A stretch of 64,000 nt of DNA from Alitta virens (lineage: Eukaryota > Annelida > Polychaeta > Phyllodocida > Nereididae), in NCBI GenBank assembly GCA_932294295.1, contig OW028575.1, forward strand, positions 40,054,253 through 40,118,252, read 5' to 3'. The position numbers were made by a program, and so were the translations under genes. Of the stretch, positions 15,001 to 26,590 are shown in pieces. The notes beneath the pieces are model-generated. The model saw nothing but the letters and a program-made list of their open reading frames with translations. It made no database searches and was not told where the DNA came from. Every line of letters starts with the position of its first letter. Within the stretch, counting starts at the first letter, position 1.

Positions 15001-18000
15001 TGACAGCCTGTTTTCAGTTCAGTCATAATCTAGAAGCCACAAATAGAAAAAATGGATGAGGTATTTTCAGAGTCGTTTGTGGAATTTACCGAAAGCGTTC
15101 AGTTTTTCAACGAAGACCGAGGAGAGGTTCATGTTGCGGTTTACCGACAAGGGTCAGACCTGACTCACGAAAGCAAAGTATTGTGCAGTTCTGCAAATAC
15201 GGATCCTCCAAGCGCCTTACCATCAGTTGATTATGAAGTAACAGATACTGAGCTGATCTTTCTACCTGGCCAACATTTACAGGTGAACCTGAAAAATATT
15301 TACCCTAATCCAGATCTTGTATTCATTTTCTATGGGGTCATTTCCATCTTTTCTTGAATTAATAGCAAAGAAGCATTCATCACATTCCAGAAAATAAATT
15401 CCAATTCTCGACAAATATGTCTGGGAAGAAGTGCAACTCTAGTCCAGATATTTGCTCTACCTTGACCAATTTGGTCGAAAAGTTTGGTCATTCCTGTTGT
15501 CTTTAGAGTTGATGTGCAAGTTTCTAGTGTTCAGTGTGAACTATGAAGGGTATCTGAATCAAACAAGCAACTTTCAAATTATTTAAATTGCGACTGAATA
15601 TTTTAGGTTATGGCATGTAAATTATCTGGTACCTTTGATTCATTTTATTAACCATTTAAAATGGTTCAAACCAACACACTTTGAACAATGATATGGACCG
15701 TTTTGCCAGCTAAACTTGTAAAATTGATCAATATCTTGGTTTGTTTCCAGTTTTGTTCCTTGAGGATCATAGATGACATTGCAGAACCTGTGATGGAAGG
15801 AAACGAAACCTTGCAACTTGTTTTATCACATCCAGATGGCAGCTCATTAGGCCCTCAGAGCAGCACCCTGGTGGTCATCAATGACACTAATATTGATGGT
15901 AAAGAGCTCAGTTTATATCACATGTACTAAATACCAAAAATTCATATAGTGTTTTAGAATGTACAGTACTCCTCAAAATAAACATTCAGATTTACAAGCA
16001 AGACTTAGACTTAGCTAGGCTTTACACTCTGCTACTTGCCACTGGACCAAACCATCTAATTCCACTTATAACTGAACTGCTCCGTAATGATTAATATATT
16101 GAATTATTGAAATTTAATCTCAGAGCTAATTTGGTGGATACGAACAGGTTTTGTGCTAATGTGTGGTTTCAGTTTAAGTTGACTAATATGGGGTTTCATT
16201 TAAGCTGATCCATTATTAACGGGGAGCACAATGCATACCAATATACATCCACATCTTTCTTGGCCTAAAAGTGCTGGAAAAATACCCATTGTTTGCATTT
16301 TAGGTCCCAGATTTGAGTTCATCCAAGCAGCATATATGACAGATGAGTCTGCAGGGTTAATTAATGTCAGTTGTATGGTGGTTTTTTTTAGGTCCCAGAT
16401 TTGAGTTCATCCAAGCAGCATATATGATAGATGAGTCTGCAGGGTTAATTAATGTCACAGTGGTTCGTCAGGGCGACTTACATCTTCCAGCTTCAGTCAT
16501 TTGTTACTCTCGTCAAGAAACTGCTCAAGTAATGATGGATTTCCAAGAGAGAACTTGGACAGCAGAGTCGAGGATTTACTTCAAACCTGGTGAGAAGGTA
16601 CATAAACAAGGTATTGTGAAATGCAGGCTCTGTGCATCTAATTCTTCAATTCATCGGAACGATGGTAAAAAATTATACAGTACGACTTTTTGGAAGTGGC
16701 TGATTAGTTGTGATCTAGCATTTCATTTAGTAAGAACACTATTAATTGGTATCCCACAACTATCCATACCCTGGAATCCAGGTCCTATTGCAATCATAAG
16801 TCCACAGTCTGTGCTTTACTTTCATCAACAAATGGTATCTTGGTGTGGCGGTATGGCAATTAAGGCTATCCAAAGAACTCAGAACAATTTATTCGAAATA
16901 TCACATATTAAATATGTACATTTGGGAGTGGTCCTCTAAGGCAGAAATTCTGCCGCTATCAAGGGCCACACCCTAGTTAATAAACAAAATGAACAAAATT
17001 TCATAAATTTTTTAGTAATGACATTGCAGATGTATATAGATAGTCACTAATGTAATGTCAGTGTTAATGAAAATGATGAGTTGGGAGAGGGATGGTGAAT
17101 CATTGATGATGCTGGTGCACCTTCGCACTAGGGATGCTGAGATATAGGAAAGGCTATCTGGAGATAGAAATGTATGGGTCTGGATATTTATGGCTACACA
17201 CAGAGAAGTCTAAAATCAGCCATTTTCCAAAAAGCTGTACTGTAGTTTGAAGTGCTATCTTTGAGATGACTGGGTTTGTTTCTTGGGGATAAGGAATTGT
17301 TTTGGAAGCAATTTGTGTGTTGCAAAAGGTTTGTAACTTTGGTGTTTTTTAAATCTTGCAACAGCTTATAGAATGTGTCTGTATTTTCTAACATTTCCAA
17401 ACAATCAATCTTGTTTTATAGTTCCAGACTTGCAGTGTGCAGATCGTAGCAGACGAGATACTAGAACCAGATGAAACATTTTTACTCAAATTGGATAGTC
17501 CTGAGAGTGAGGGAAATTTTGGAGCAAGTCTTGGACTCAATACAACAACCATTACCATCTCCAACACAAAGGATAGTTAGTATTATTCCAGTAACATTTG
17601 AGCAATTTTTAATTTCCAATACCAAGTGTCTTGTTCTCTACTGAATTAGCATCTCTATGTTTTTCAACATCTTATTTTCAGTTCCCAGAGTGGAATTTGA
17701 AGAGGCCTACTACATCATTCCAGAACCGGAAGTGCCCTCTGGTGTCAATACTGTTTATATTAAAGTTATCCGCCAGGGGGATACTCATCAGACTGCTTCG
17801 GTGAGGTGCAGTACAAAGGATGGATCAGCTGAAGCTGGGAAAGACTTTCAGGCAAAGAGCCAATTGCTCACTTTCTCCCCAGGTAAAATGACCTAAGAAT
17901 AATATCCGACCATAAGTAATAGGACTGGTAAGTTCTCGTGTGACCTTGTACCCGGAAATACTAATACAATACCTGACGTCACCACAGCCCAATTGTTGAT

Positions 18001-21000
18001 GACGTCATCTAGTATTGTAGAGTATTTTCGGGTACAAAGGTCACACGAGAACTGACTAACCCTACATATATCTTGCTTGTATCTATAGAGATATGGCTCA
18101 ATTCAATATTTGCTCCTGCCACCAAGATTATTCTGACAATTGCAACTGGACTAGCGTCAGAGACTTCTGTGCTCACCCCGGCGGCCTTCTATTTTTTGGA
18201 GCCTGGTTGGCTAATCAAATTGCTGTTCATATGAATCTTGAAATCAAAATTTAGAACCTGTAACATCGTCCTTCAATCAATGCATACTTAGCCGTGATAA
18301 TATTCATTGCATATGTGGAAACCAAAGCTTTTGCTGGTTATGCTGCAATTCCAAGCATCCATATGTGAATTTTGGTAAGGTCTACAAATGTTGATTCTTC
18401 AACAGGACAGAGGGAGCTAGATTTTCTTGTTAACATCCTGCACAACCCAGAACGTGAATGGGAAGAAGCGTTTTATGTCATCCTTGGACCGCAAGATCCT
18501 GACAATGCCATGCTTGGAGAAGTTACCATGGCAACTGTTGCTATTGTCGACAGCAGTGGCACTGGAAGTTCTGTCTTACCAGCTCCTCCTATGGTGAGCC
18601 TTTCATGAAGCTGATGGTGGAAACATTATTGCAGTCTTGCTAGATCATTCATTCATTTATATTCTATTGTTGTCATTTAATGGTTTTTATGGTTTTACTT
18701 CACATAGGTTGTTCCATTCGACGTCTACAAGGGTGAAGATACTGTTGAAGGTATTCCACCTCCTAAGCCTGGAGAACCTGTTGTGTGTGTTTCAGTAAGT
18801 TTATTTACATTATGTCTATTTTGCATGAAAACAAAGTTTTGAATCTTGCATACGGCTAATTATATTAATCATACTGTGTTGTCACACATAATTTTTCAGC
18901 CCTGCGACCCTCATTATCCTACGTATGAAGAAACCGGACCGTTGTGTGACAAGATGCACATTGACCCTTCAGAAATCAGTTATTACTGGGAAGTAGCACC
19001 TTCTGCAAATAACTGGTGGAACTATGAAAAGGTGTGTGATGACACTCCTTTCACTGATACAACATCTATGTATCTGGATAGTGTCTACTTTCAGCCAGAT
19101 TATCGCATTCGATGCTGTGCGACACCTCAGAGGGGTGACCATGTCGGAGCACCTGTCACAAGCAAAAGTGTGACTGTTCAAAAGACTGGAGCATGCTTCG
19201 GTCATTCAATGGCTCATTCCCATCCACCCAAACCAGGTGGAATGCCAAGCTTTAACGGTCAGTCTTTCATAGCTGACATGGACTACCTTCCGCCTGATGT
19301 TCAGGCCCATCCGAACACTGTTCACATAATTGTTAAGGTTCCACACCAAGATGGAATGCTTCCTCTGATCTCAACTTCTCCGATTCATAACATCAAACTT
19401 CTGCTCACTCAACCTGTTTACCGACAACAACATTCCTGTTCAAACTTTGCCTCGCCTGATCAGCATCCGGGCTTTCTAACTGGAAGCTCTCAACCTATCG
19501 ATCCCACCTTTAACCAAAATGAACCAAATGACCATATGGACCTTTACAACCACTTGGACCCCAATACCTGTACATGGACTTTTGATGCATGGTACCCTAT
19601 GAGTGATTTGGTGGATGACTGTGGTGGAGAGGTAATATCCAATATGGTGGGACCTCAAGGTCGAGTTGAGGTCAAAGTTCCACTGTACGTGTCATATGTC
19701 TTCAATCAAGGACCAGGTCGCTGGACATCACTCGACCACCAGACTGACCTTCAGGTTCATATGGACTACAATGCAGTGCAGTGGTCAGGAGGCATGCAAT
19801 CTCTGTTTGTGCCCACTGGTCATCTCCAGTTGCTCAAACTGTCAACCACTGACCAAGGGAATCTCATCATTGATTTCCAGACAACCGCTAACTTTCCAGG
19901 TGAGAACAGTATTTACTACACTTTTTCTTTCACTTCATATCACACATCTATTGAGATGAAATAGACCAGAGGTGATGCAATTTCCACCCTTAAAATAAAA
20001 ATTTCGAGAATAATTTTCATCGCTGGCGGTCTATTCGTACAAATATAGTACAATTCCGGTACACAACAACTACTTCGCCTACGAACGCTTGGCTTGAGGA
20101 CTATGCTCTTTAGCTCAACTGCTAGAGGTGTAGTAAAGTTGCCACAATAGACAAATGATAATTGAAAACCATTATTCAGTTACAATAAAATAAAGTTTAT
20201 TGTGTCAAAAGCAGCAATAAAATAACAGGTATACGCGTATTACAAATGGTGGAATGGGTAATAATTGGGTAATAACTATGGGTAATAAATGGGTTATCAC
20301 TACTTTTTTTTTTTATTATCATAATGTATGATCAAAGGTAAATTTTGTTTCATTGATATTTATTGCAATTTTGTTTGTACTTATTCATTGCATAAGAACT
20401 ATGCCATAGAAACAATGGGCATGAATAAAAATATATATTTATATCGGAATTCTGTATAATTCCCAGGTCAGTTTGTTGGACAAGCTCCGAACATCGAGGG
20501 CATCGCAAGCAGGGTCACCCCTCCAAAAGGGCTTCCACTCACCTTTATTCTTACCCAGATCAGCCAGGAACTGCCCGGATTTAGGAAAGGACCTTATGTC
20601 CAGTCATGGAGAGCACAGAGCTCGCACAGTCTCAAGGTAACTCGCACTGCTACAGTAAATTTGAAACTGTTACTGTAAAAACTTTACACAACACTTGCTG
20701 GCAGAATTGGTCAACCAAGTTGCTGGATATTTTACTGACCAGTCTTAAATAGCAATTGCCAATAATATGTCTAGCGTTTCCAGGGCCTTGAATCATGTTT
20801 GTTTACACATTACTATATATATATTTTATTCGACAGCTTCATGTCATTCATGACAAATGTGTCACAATGTAAACAGAAAATACAAAGTAAATGACATACA
20901 ATAACAATTAAAGAATAATAGATAAAGATTTGTTACAATACAATAGTAACATAATAATGTACAGCATTATCCTTAACAAATGATCTTACACATAGGTAAT

Positions 21001-24000
21001 TACTATATCCACTGTAGCCACAAGAATATGCAATTGCATATTTGTATTACGTCTGCAGTAATACTACTTTTGTGAACAATTTAATGGTCTTATCATTAGG
21101 TGGAATAATTTGGAGCTAAATTGTGAACAGAATTGGATGAGCTATTAGTAATGGCGACGTATGGTGTTTTGTGATGATTTGTGATGTTTTGTCTGACTTT
21201 TGCAGGATTACTCAGGGATGTACTACATTGATTTGATTCCTTGCCTTTGGACGTCACCAGTTACAGAGCAAACAGTTAGGAATAATTTGAACAACTGCCA
21301 ACCACAAGAACCACGCAGGTAGAAAAAAGATTATTTTCGTTTTTCTAACAGTGTGACAAACAACTAAGGAAAATGATAAGTTCTGCTCGGTTCTAATGAT
21401 ACACATGGATAAGATGAACACTACTTTTCAAATTTGGAAAAAATATATTATAAACAGGACCTCTTGTGAAGACTGTCAGCCATTTCTTTTGGCTGGCAAA
21501 TCACGTTGGTAAAATAAGAAAGGTATTGATAAAATATACAGTCCAATAGGACGAAAAAACGCCAAAATAAAAAATAAAATAAAACAGCCGCATTCTTAAG
21601 ATAACTTACAAAATACAATGTTTTCACCATAACATAAGGACAATACTAGTCTGATAATGAACAAAACTGCTCCAATATATTTTTGTGCTACCCTTTACAG
21701 TGTACGTTGTATTCCGAACTGGCCCGGCAATATTATGATACCATGCATGACATACCACAGTAGCCATCAGTCTTGGCAATAATTAAGTTTTAAGATAGTT
21801 GCATGGTTATGAATATCACAAAATACTTTCACAATTATTTTACAGACAAAGAATAGCATTTACAAATCTACCACCAACTACAAATTATTTGAGCAGAAAT
21901 AGATAGAAGCGTCTATAGGATTCTACAGTTGTTTATAAGAAAATTAACTGTCAGAAACTACACATTTCGCTCAATATCTTCTACCACTTTGCCTAGATAT
22001 AATATTGATAAATACTTATTTATTAATTGCTTATGGATTTTATGGGATATGAACTTGAAGTTCATTCTCAGACACATCATATCTGATAAAAAAAATATAC
22101 ATACGTCAGTATGAGTAATGAGAATACAGGGAAATTTCTGAAAACCAAATATACACATTCCAGGGTTTTCAAATTTATCATCTGAACTAATCCATATATC
22201 CAATTCTATTCTCAAGAATATAAAAGAAATAATTCCTCATTTAAGAATCTAATGGTCAAATTTGCAATTTCCAAAAAATCCAATAAATTAATCATGCTGC
22301 GTCCATGCATATTGTAAGTATCCCTACTTCAATGGAAAAGTCTAATTTAATTCAATCACTTTCCTATGGTGTACTCTAAATCTACGAAGAGTCGAGAAAC
22401 CAGACAGCTTTATTCAGATTTGTCATTTTATTTCATGATTTTATAGATTTGAAGTACCTATAGTTTACCAACAGACCTTCCGTCCTTTGCCTGCATCATT
22501 CACCTTGAAGACCCATTTTGAAGTGACCAACAATCCTAGGACTTTGGCTGACAATCATCCCTGGGGAGGCAGGGGCGGATTTGATGTTGCATTTGAGAGA
22601 GGCAAGTGGTTATTAATATCTCCTTTATATTATGATAATCGTTCCGTTTTTGCTGTAATTAAGTTTTTAGAAGTTGCTTGGTTAAAAATTCACAAATTAC
22701 TTTCATAATTTACCATTTCTCCGTTTGCAAGTGACTGTTGTGAACAGACAAAGAATTGCATAAATGTATGACCATAGCCTTTTTTTTTTGTAGAAATTGT
22801 TGAAAGTGCCAGGGGCGGATCCAGTAAATTTTTCATGGGGGAGTTGACAAATTAAAATGTACATTTAAAATTAAAATGTACTAGGCCAAGGGGGAGGAGG
22901 TTGCAACCCCCAACCCCCTCCTCCCCCACTATGTAAAATAGTTCCCTATCTGGAAAGACAACATTTATTTTGTGTTGCTTCGCCAAAAAATATAATTGCT
23001 GGCAAATACTAATTAATTAATGGCTGTATTTTTTATGGGACATGAAGGTCAATACCTGTGTACATCGTGTGCTACTTGGACAATGTTAAGTGCAATGAAC
23101 CTAAAAGTTGATTTTTTAGAAACTACATGTCTGATAAAGAAAGTTAGCAAATATCAATATTGCTTGAGAGAGGCAAGTGCTCATCATTGCTTTGTGGTAA
23201 TGCATTGCCTGTCAACTCAGAGGTGGCAGGTTCAATGTTCACATCTCCACCATGACACATGGAAGTATTTTGTAAACAGAGTTTATGTTGTGGTTAATAC
23301 AATTATGCAACCCGTTCCAAAATTATCAGTTCTTCAATATGTGCCTGCCTTGTAGTCAATAGAATAAATTTAAAAAGGTGAGTGCCTATAAAACTGCTGC
23401 TTGATAAAAACCGTCAATATTTACAAATGAAGATGTATGCAATGCATTGCAATGGTAACAGGACTGCTCACCAAATTACCAACTCACTGCCAAAAATGTC
23501 AGTTGAATCATTACTGCTTTTCTAGAGAGCTCTTTAGAATGGCAATGAGTGAAGCAATACAATGGTGACAGGTCGCCCAGTGGATGGGGTGAGTTGACTA
23601 AATATCAGTGATGGTCACAAAAAGACGTTGAGCTCACCAGCAAGTGGGAGTTAGTGAACCGAAATTTTAAATTAAAATATAATAGGCCAAGGGGTGGAGT
23701 TTTAACCCCGTAAATCTCCCCCCCCCCCCAATTCCCATTCTGGATCCGCTTCTGTGCAGACCAGATCTGACATGCTTAGTCATGTTATCCAAATAATCGT
23801 ATTCACCAAGCAGTGATGAATCTTGGCTTCTGTAAGTCAAATTTACAGTATCTTAGCTGTAAAATTACAATTTTTATTTTACAGGTGAAACTGTATATGG
23901 CAGAGTCTTGTGGGATCCAGCTCAAAACCTGGACGATGCCTATGAACTGATAATTGAGAAAGTTTTCATTTGCACCGGTATGTTATATGATCTGATAAGA

Positions 24001-26300
24001 GCTGATAAAAGGTTAACATATATATGATTTTTTGCGCATTTGCTAAAATTGGGGATGGCTTTGCAAACTCCGAAAGCAAAGGTTTACATAACCTAAATTA
24101 CCTTGAAACAACTACAGATGTGGTTGAAAAACATACGTAATCAATATTAACAGTATATACGCGTTTGCTTTAGCATTTGTTTAGGGTCACGTATGATCCG
24201 CATCTTATTTATGATTTGAGCAACTGATCGGTGCAATATGAAGAATGGGAATAAAAAAAAAAAAGTTTTATGCATGTCAGTTGAAACTTTCAAACAAGCT
24301 GAGGGATGATGTGTAATGCAATCCTGGATTTTCAACTGACTTAGTAATATTGCGGTAACAGCTGTATTAAAGTCACAATTCACACAGACTACTTTATGCA
24401 TTTTAATGTAAGATAATATACTTAATGTCAAACTGCATATACCTAAAATATATCGAAAAATAACTACATATTATTATTCTTATGTTTATTTATACTCAAT
24501 GGTATATACATTTGGATGATTGAAATATAGTATATACAGGTAAAAAAAAACAAAAAAAAACTTGGATATATATATATATTATTATGAAGAGACTATATAA
24601 TAAGCATAGCAAAATTTTCCATAGAGCAATGTCCTTTCTAGTTTTATAATTTTTCACAAAACTAACTGCACGCACCAATAATTGGCATAGTATCTACTAC
24701 TGTGCACACATAAGGTTAGAAAAAGGACCCATCATAACATAGCACCTTGTGACCACTTTGTTTGGGATCGTTAATTAGACCTAAGCATTATTTATCATCA
24801 TCTGACATACATTCTGCGGATCAAAAGTGACTTGTGTTTCCTGTGGTAAAAGCAGGTTCTTAGCAAGGTTAAATGGACCAATAACTAAATCTTGCACCAA
24901 TCTTGCATTCAGTGAGTGCATAAATGAATAATGACTGTATAAATTGCATGGCTACGGACCAACCAAAAATACAACTTTTGTAATTCAGACAACAGTGACT
25001 GTATTTGCTAAGAATAAGCATTAAGGCAGTAATCTTAATTTACCAATTTTTTTTTTAATGAAAATCACTGATCAGGACCTCAAGGCAAGGACTTGGCATT
25101 TGACCTTGGAGATCACCAACATGGTCAGTATGGCTGCTTGAGTACTTCCCCTGACGTCCAGCACCGATCCTTAATCCTGGTATGTACACCTGTTCTTGTC
25201 CTATTTAAAATGAGAACATTCACTTTCATAACACACTATTGACTGCATGTCAAAACATGCACCTGAGTACAGTTACATGCCCGTGCGTTGAATATATTGA
25301 ACTTTATTACATCTTGCATAAACATGACTCCCAAGTTCAGGGTCAAAGAATATGACGATGTTGACTTCATTTCAGGACCGAGAAGCCCCGGATGTGACTT
25401 TAGAAGATCTTGGGGGATTCCCCTTGACAGCGCGTTTGGCTAGCCATGGGAATTCCTTGTCAAATGTTGCCTCCAGGCCAGGAGAGGATGCTTTTGCCTT
25501 TAGTGTGGATCCTCTTTTTCAGGTGTTAAGTGTTTTCGAGGTCGTCAACAAACAGTAATTTTAAAACTCATGAGCATTATCATTCCTTTGCAGTCATCGT
25601 AAAAGGCTTCTAAAAGCAATCATACCGTTGTTTTCTCAAAATTTAAAAAAGGACAGCTTTTTCTGATCGAGCCATTGTTTTGGCAACCTCCAACTATATC
25701 GTTACCAAAATTCAATCATTATAAAAAAGATGAAGATCAGTTATAACTATAGTTGTCTGCATGTTCATGAGTCTAAACATGATACAAAATTGTTAGTATT
25801 TATTTATTTTATTTATTTTTTGGTGTTCTAAGGTTGGGGCTGGCAGACCATGGTACATCCAAGTTCTTTACGTGATTCAAGAATCACGAAGAAGATTCAG
25901 ACGGTCTTCATCAGACATTGAACCGGCAAAAGGAAGTGGTACAAATGTGGCCAAAATTGTGTTGGACTATGCGAAAATCAAGTCTAAAGAAACACAGTTG
26001 ATAGAAGTCAAAGAAGAAACTATATTTGACACTCTTAACAGTCAAAAAACAGAATCTAATGCTCAAAGTGACACTCATTCAGTCATAGAAACACATCTGC
26101 CTTATACTGTAGCCATTTTGTGCACACTTGCTTGTCTGATAATTATAAGCCTGGTAGTATTTGCTAGATACAGAAGAAAAATGGGACCAACTGCAAAAAA
26201 TAGGAACGCAGTAACTAAAAATAGCAATCCTATTACGTCAGAGGACCACATGGGCCTCCAAACATATAACATTAATTTAGAAACGCAAGTGCAGCTATGA
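76..26300 (+). CDS. FREM2: FREM2/ECM3-like extracellular matrix protein, 3' 37 exons (N-terminus outside window)
   Basis: Large single-pass basement-membrane protein of the FRAS1/FREM family. Exons: 76-333 (5' edge uncertain), 617-895, 1290-1464, 2118-2277, 2843-2975, 3294-3481, 6817-6970, 7088-7143, 7465-7642, 8059-8235, 8331-8450, 9186-9365, 9895-10019, 10138-10278, 10523-10789, 12180-12272, 12406-12556, 13044-13267, 13373-13628, 14121-14201, 14281-14450, 14822-14945, 15071-15282, 15751-15898, 16392-16597, 17422-17575, 17682-17882, 18406-18593, 18708-18794, 18900-19899, 20467-20636, 21206-21318, 22447-22601, 23885-23977, 25076-25179, 25376-25522, 25833-26300. Phases agree at every junction; about 2,378 residues. 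Order seen: CSPG repeats, five Calx-beta domains, conserved C-terminal region, membrane span, short tail. That order, and the ETVYGRVLWDP stretch, fit FREM2 (ECM3 of sea urchins, which guides mesenchyme cells). FRAS1 is less likely because no furin-type Cys repeats are seen, but those would lie upstream. Exon borders are by eye. Confidence 0.93.
2469..2611. mobile_element. Palindromic TA-flanked MITE, copy 1
   Basis: A nearly full-length palindrome starts TACATGGCCAAATTTGC and ends GGCACAATTGGCCATGTA. An AACGCATGG core repeats in both arms around a short AT-rich centre (TTATAATGAGG). It lies in the FREM2 intron 2278-2842. It belongs to the six-copy family also at 29966, 37962, 51649, 58453 and 63738. 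Confidence 0.9.
3005..3125. mobile_element. CRE-bearing short inverted-repeat MITE, copy in FREM2 intron
   Basis: The arm GGTGATGTCACGTGAATCC pairs with ATTCACATGACGTCATCTGG across about 50 bases. It is related to the elements at 37039, 48898, 59161 and 60100. The right arm contains a full TGACGTCA. Confidence 0.75.
4004..5641 (+). mobile_element. Decayed Tc1-like DNA transposon with double terminal repeats
   Basis: Both ends carry a perfect 27-bp inverted repeat beginning CAGTGCCTCAAAAAAGTGAT, flanked by TA on each side (4002-4003, 5642-5643), the Tc1/mariner target duplication. Related inner repeats lie at 4204-4227 and, inverted, at 5418-5443. This gives the outer/inner repeat layout of Sleeping-Beauty-type elements. 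The inside encodes a Tc1 transposase in pieces (next entries). Identical outer ends suggest a fairly recent or trans-mobilised insertion even though the gene is dead. Confidence 0.95.
4401..5348 (+). pseudogene. Tc1-type transposase pseudogene (DDE family)
   Basis: The N-terminal part starts MPRKDLCSKI and has a helix-turn-helix stretch (ISNIFKLLKVAKTTVHNVLQ, 4470-4529), but it ends in a stop at 4674-4676. A middle stretch is out of frame with further stops. The C-terminal part, open from about 4773 to 5348, has the family landmarks GGGSVMAWAYI, DKDPKHTAKATQEF and WPSQSHDLTPIEH. The block that normally reads WSDESK is WTAETK here, so the first catalytic Asp is Ala. The second Asp and the final Glu (PIEH) remain. 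The lost Asp, stops and frameshifts show this copy cannot make an active enzyme. Confidence 0.92.
5992..6337. mobile_element. hAT-type MITE with 8-bp target duplication
   Basis: A 346-bp non-coding element starts CAGGGGCGTCGATT and ends with its inverse AATCGACGCCCCTG. It is flanked by identical 8-bp copies of TTAATGTT (5984-5991 and 6338-6345), the hAT superfamily hallmark. Inside are G and C homopolymer runs and a (C)n tract. A related copy lies at 28841-29195. Confidence 0.93.
6542..6741 (-). pseudogene. LINE reverse-transcriptase C-terminal remnant
   Basis: A minus-strand frame of about 65 residues ends with YRGAKSWNNLPGHIKNC followed by an FNKCLN stretch. It matches the conserved tail (F-x-G-A-K-x-W-N-x-L-P) found after the reverse transcriptase of jockey/CR1-type non-LTR retrotransposons. 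No RT catalytic block is present, so this is a 5'-truncated dead copy. It sits in the FREM2 intron just before the exon at 6817. Confidence 0.75.
10790..12179. other. FREM2 intron
   Basis: Apart from the 26-bp tandem array near its 3' end, this 1.4-kb intron shows no coding or structured signal that I can identify. Confidence 0.6.
11838..11993. repeat. 26-bp tandem repeat, 6 copies
   Basis: The unit CTCCTAACAGTTGTAAATCC plus GCCCAC repeats at 11838, 11864, 11890, 11916, 11942 and 11968, with one C/T change in copy two. It lies in the FREM2 intron 10790-12179. Confidence 0.97.
16304..16458 (+). repeat. Tandem duplication of an acceptor site and exon start
   Basis: The 67 bases at 16304-16370 recur at 16392-16458 with a single C/T difference. 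Both copies follow a TTTAG acceptor. Only the second leads into the full Calx-beta exon. The offset is 88 bp, not a multiple of three. Starting at the first acceptor reads about 29 residues, then enters the second copy out of frame and meets TGA. Confidence 0.93.
17920..18062. mobile_element. Short inverted-repeat MITE with TGACGTCA near its centre
   Basis: The left arm (AGTTCTCGTGTGACCTTGTA from 17931) and the right arm ending at 18053 are inverse copies over about 50 bases. They are separated by about 16 bases. TGACGTCA is intact at the inner end of the right arm and TGACGTCAC at the left. It lies in the FREM2 intron 17883-18405. Confidence 0.85.
18594..26300 (+). other. FREM2: FREM2 C-terminal region, convertase-like site, membrane span and tail
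   Basis: After the Calx-beta block comes a 1,000-bp exon (18900-19899) rich in Cys and Trp (WEVAPSANNWW, CTWTFDAWYP), then small exons with the family stretch VYGRVLWDPAQNL. The last exon (25833-26300) reads WYIQVLYVIQESRRRFRRSS, holding an R-F-R-R/S site (25893-25904). Then come about 65 mostly polar residues, a single hydrophobic span (LPYTVAILCTLACLIIISLV, about 26097-26160), the stop-transfer residues RYRRK, and a tail of roughly 40 residues ending QVQL. FRAS1 and FREM2 are known to bind PDZ domains of GRIP1 through their C-termini. The ending V-Q-L could act as a hydrophobic PDZ ligand, but that is inference. Confidence 0.85.
22810..23754. mobile_element. Candidate hAT-like non-autonomous element
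   Basis: The segment opens CAGGGGCGGATCCAG and closes with the near-inverse CTGGATCCGCTTCTG. Sub-terminal G-rich and C-rich runs resemble the hAT MITE at 5992. No matching 8-bp target copies are visible. A stub of the same type lies at about 52685-52781. The interior shows no transposase. Confidence 0.6.
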
Positions 26301-26416
26301 TGTTAGCAACAAAATTTAGGTAGCTTCTCTGGTAAAGTCAAAGTTAAACTGTAGCAATATTTACTGGGTGTCCAATCTTCAAACTAGTGTAATAATATCA
26401 TAGGAAAAGCACACAA

Positions 26417-26495
26417 GTCACTGATCTGTTTGACAGATCAGACGAGGTGGGTGCATAGCACCCTCAGAGTCTAATCTGTTAAAGAGATCAGTGAC
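26417..26495 (+). repeat. Stem-loop just after the FREM2 stop codon
   Basis: GTCACTGATCTGTTTGACAG and the inverse arm ending GAGATCAGTGAC (26495) pair over about 26 bases with about four mismatches. The loop holds a second short hairpin, GGGTGC-ATA-GCACCC. It is 117 bp downstream of the stop, probably within the 3' UTR because the first AATAAA is at 26585. Confidence 0.8.
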
Positions 26496-26584
26496 GAGTT
26501 GTAGTTTCCATTTATTCCCCAATATATGTCAGCCATTTGGAACTTTCAATTTTAGAAATTGGACGAAAAATGACGGAGTTATTG

Positions 26585-26590
26585 AATAAA
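26585..26590 (+). terminator. Candidate poly(A) signal for FREM2-like gene
   Basis: AATAAA lies 285 bp after the stop codon. A second AATAAA lies near 26835. Which one is used cannot be told from sequence. Confidence 0.5.

Larger units (their letters stand above)
13150..18580 (+). other. FREM2: Five Calx-beta domains of FREM2-like protein
   Basis: Five copies of the Calx-beta fold start with an aromatic/charged strand such as PRLQFVQDEY, FVEFTESVQFF, PRFEFIQAAY or PRVEFEEAYY. Each is followed by a V-x-V-x-R-x-G strand (VKVIRHG, VVIERTG, VAVYRQG, VTVVRQG, IKVIRQG). Each ends in the acidic motif typical of the fold (DDTTFEGPETFYV, DDSESENEEQFLV, DIAEPVMEGNETL, DEILEPDETFLL, NPEREWEEAFYV). Domain starts are near 13175, 14121, 15071, 16392 and 17682. 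Calx-beta motifs can bind calcium through their acidic residues. Five copies next to CSPG repeats is the known FRAS1/FREM2 arrangement. Most domains are split over two or three exons with a repeated intron phase, as expected if they arose by duplication. Confidence 0.88.

Noticed and set aside
15010..15070. Earlier acceptor at TTTTCAG near 15017 for the third Calx-beta exon
   Set aside because: That reading meets stops before 15060; the acceptor ending at 15070 joins in phase and gives the domain start.
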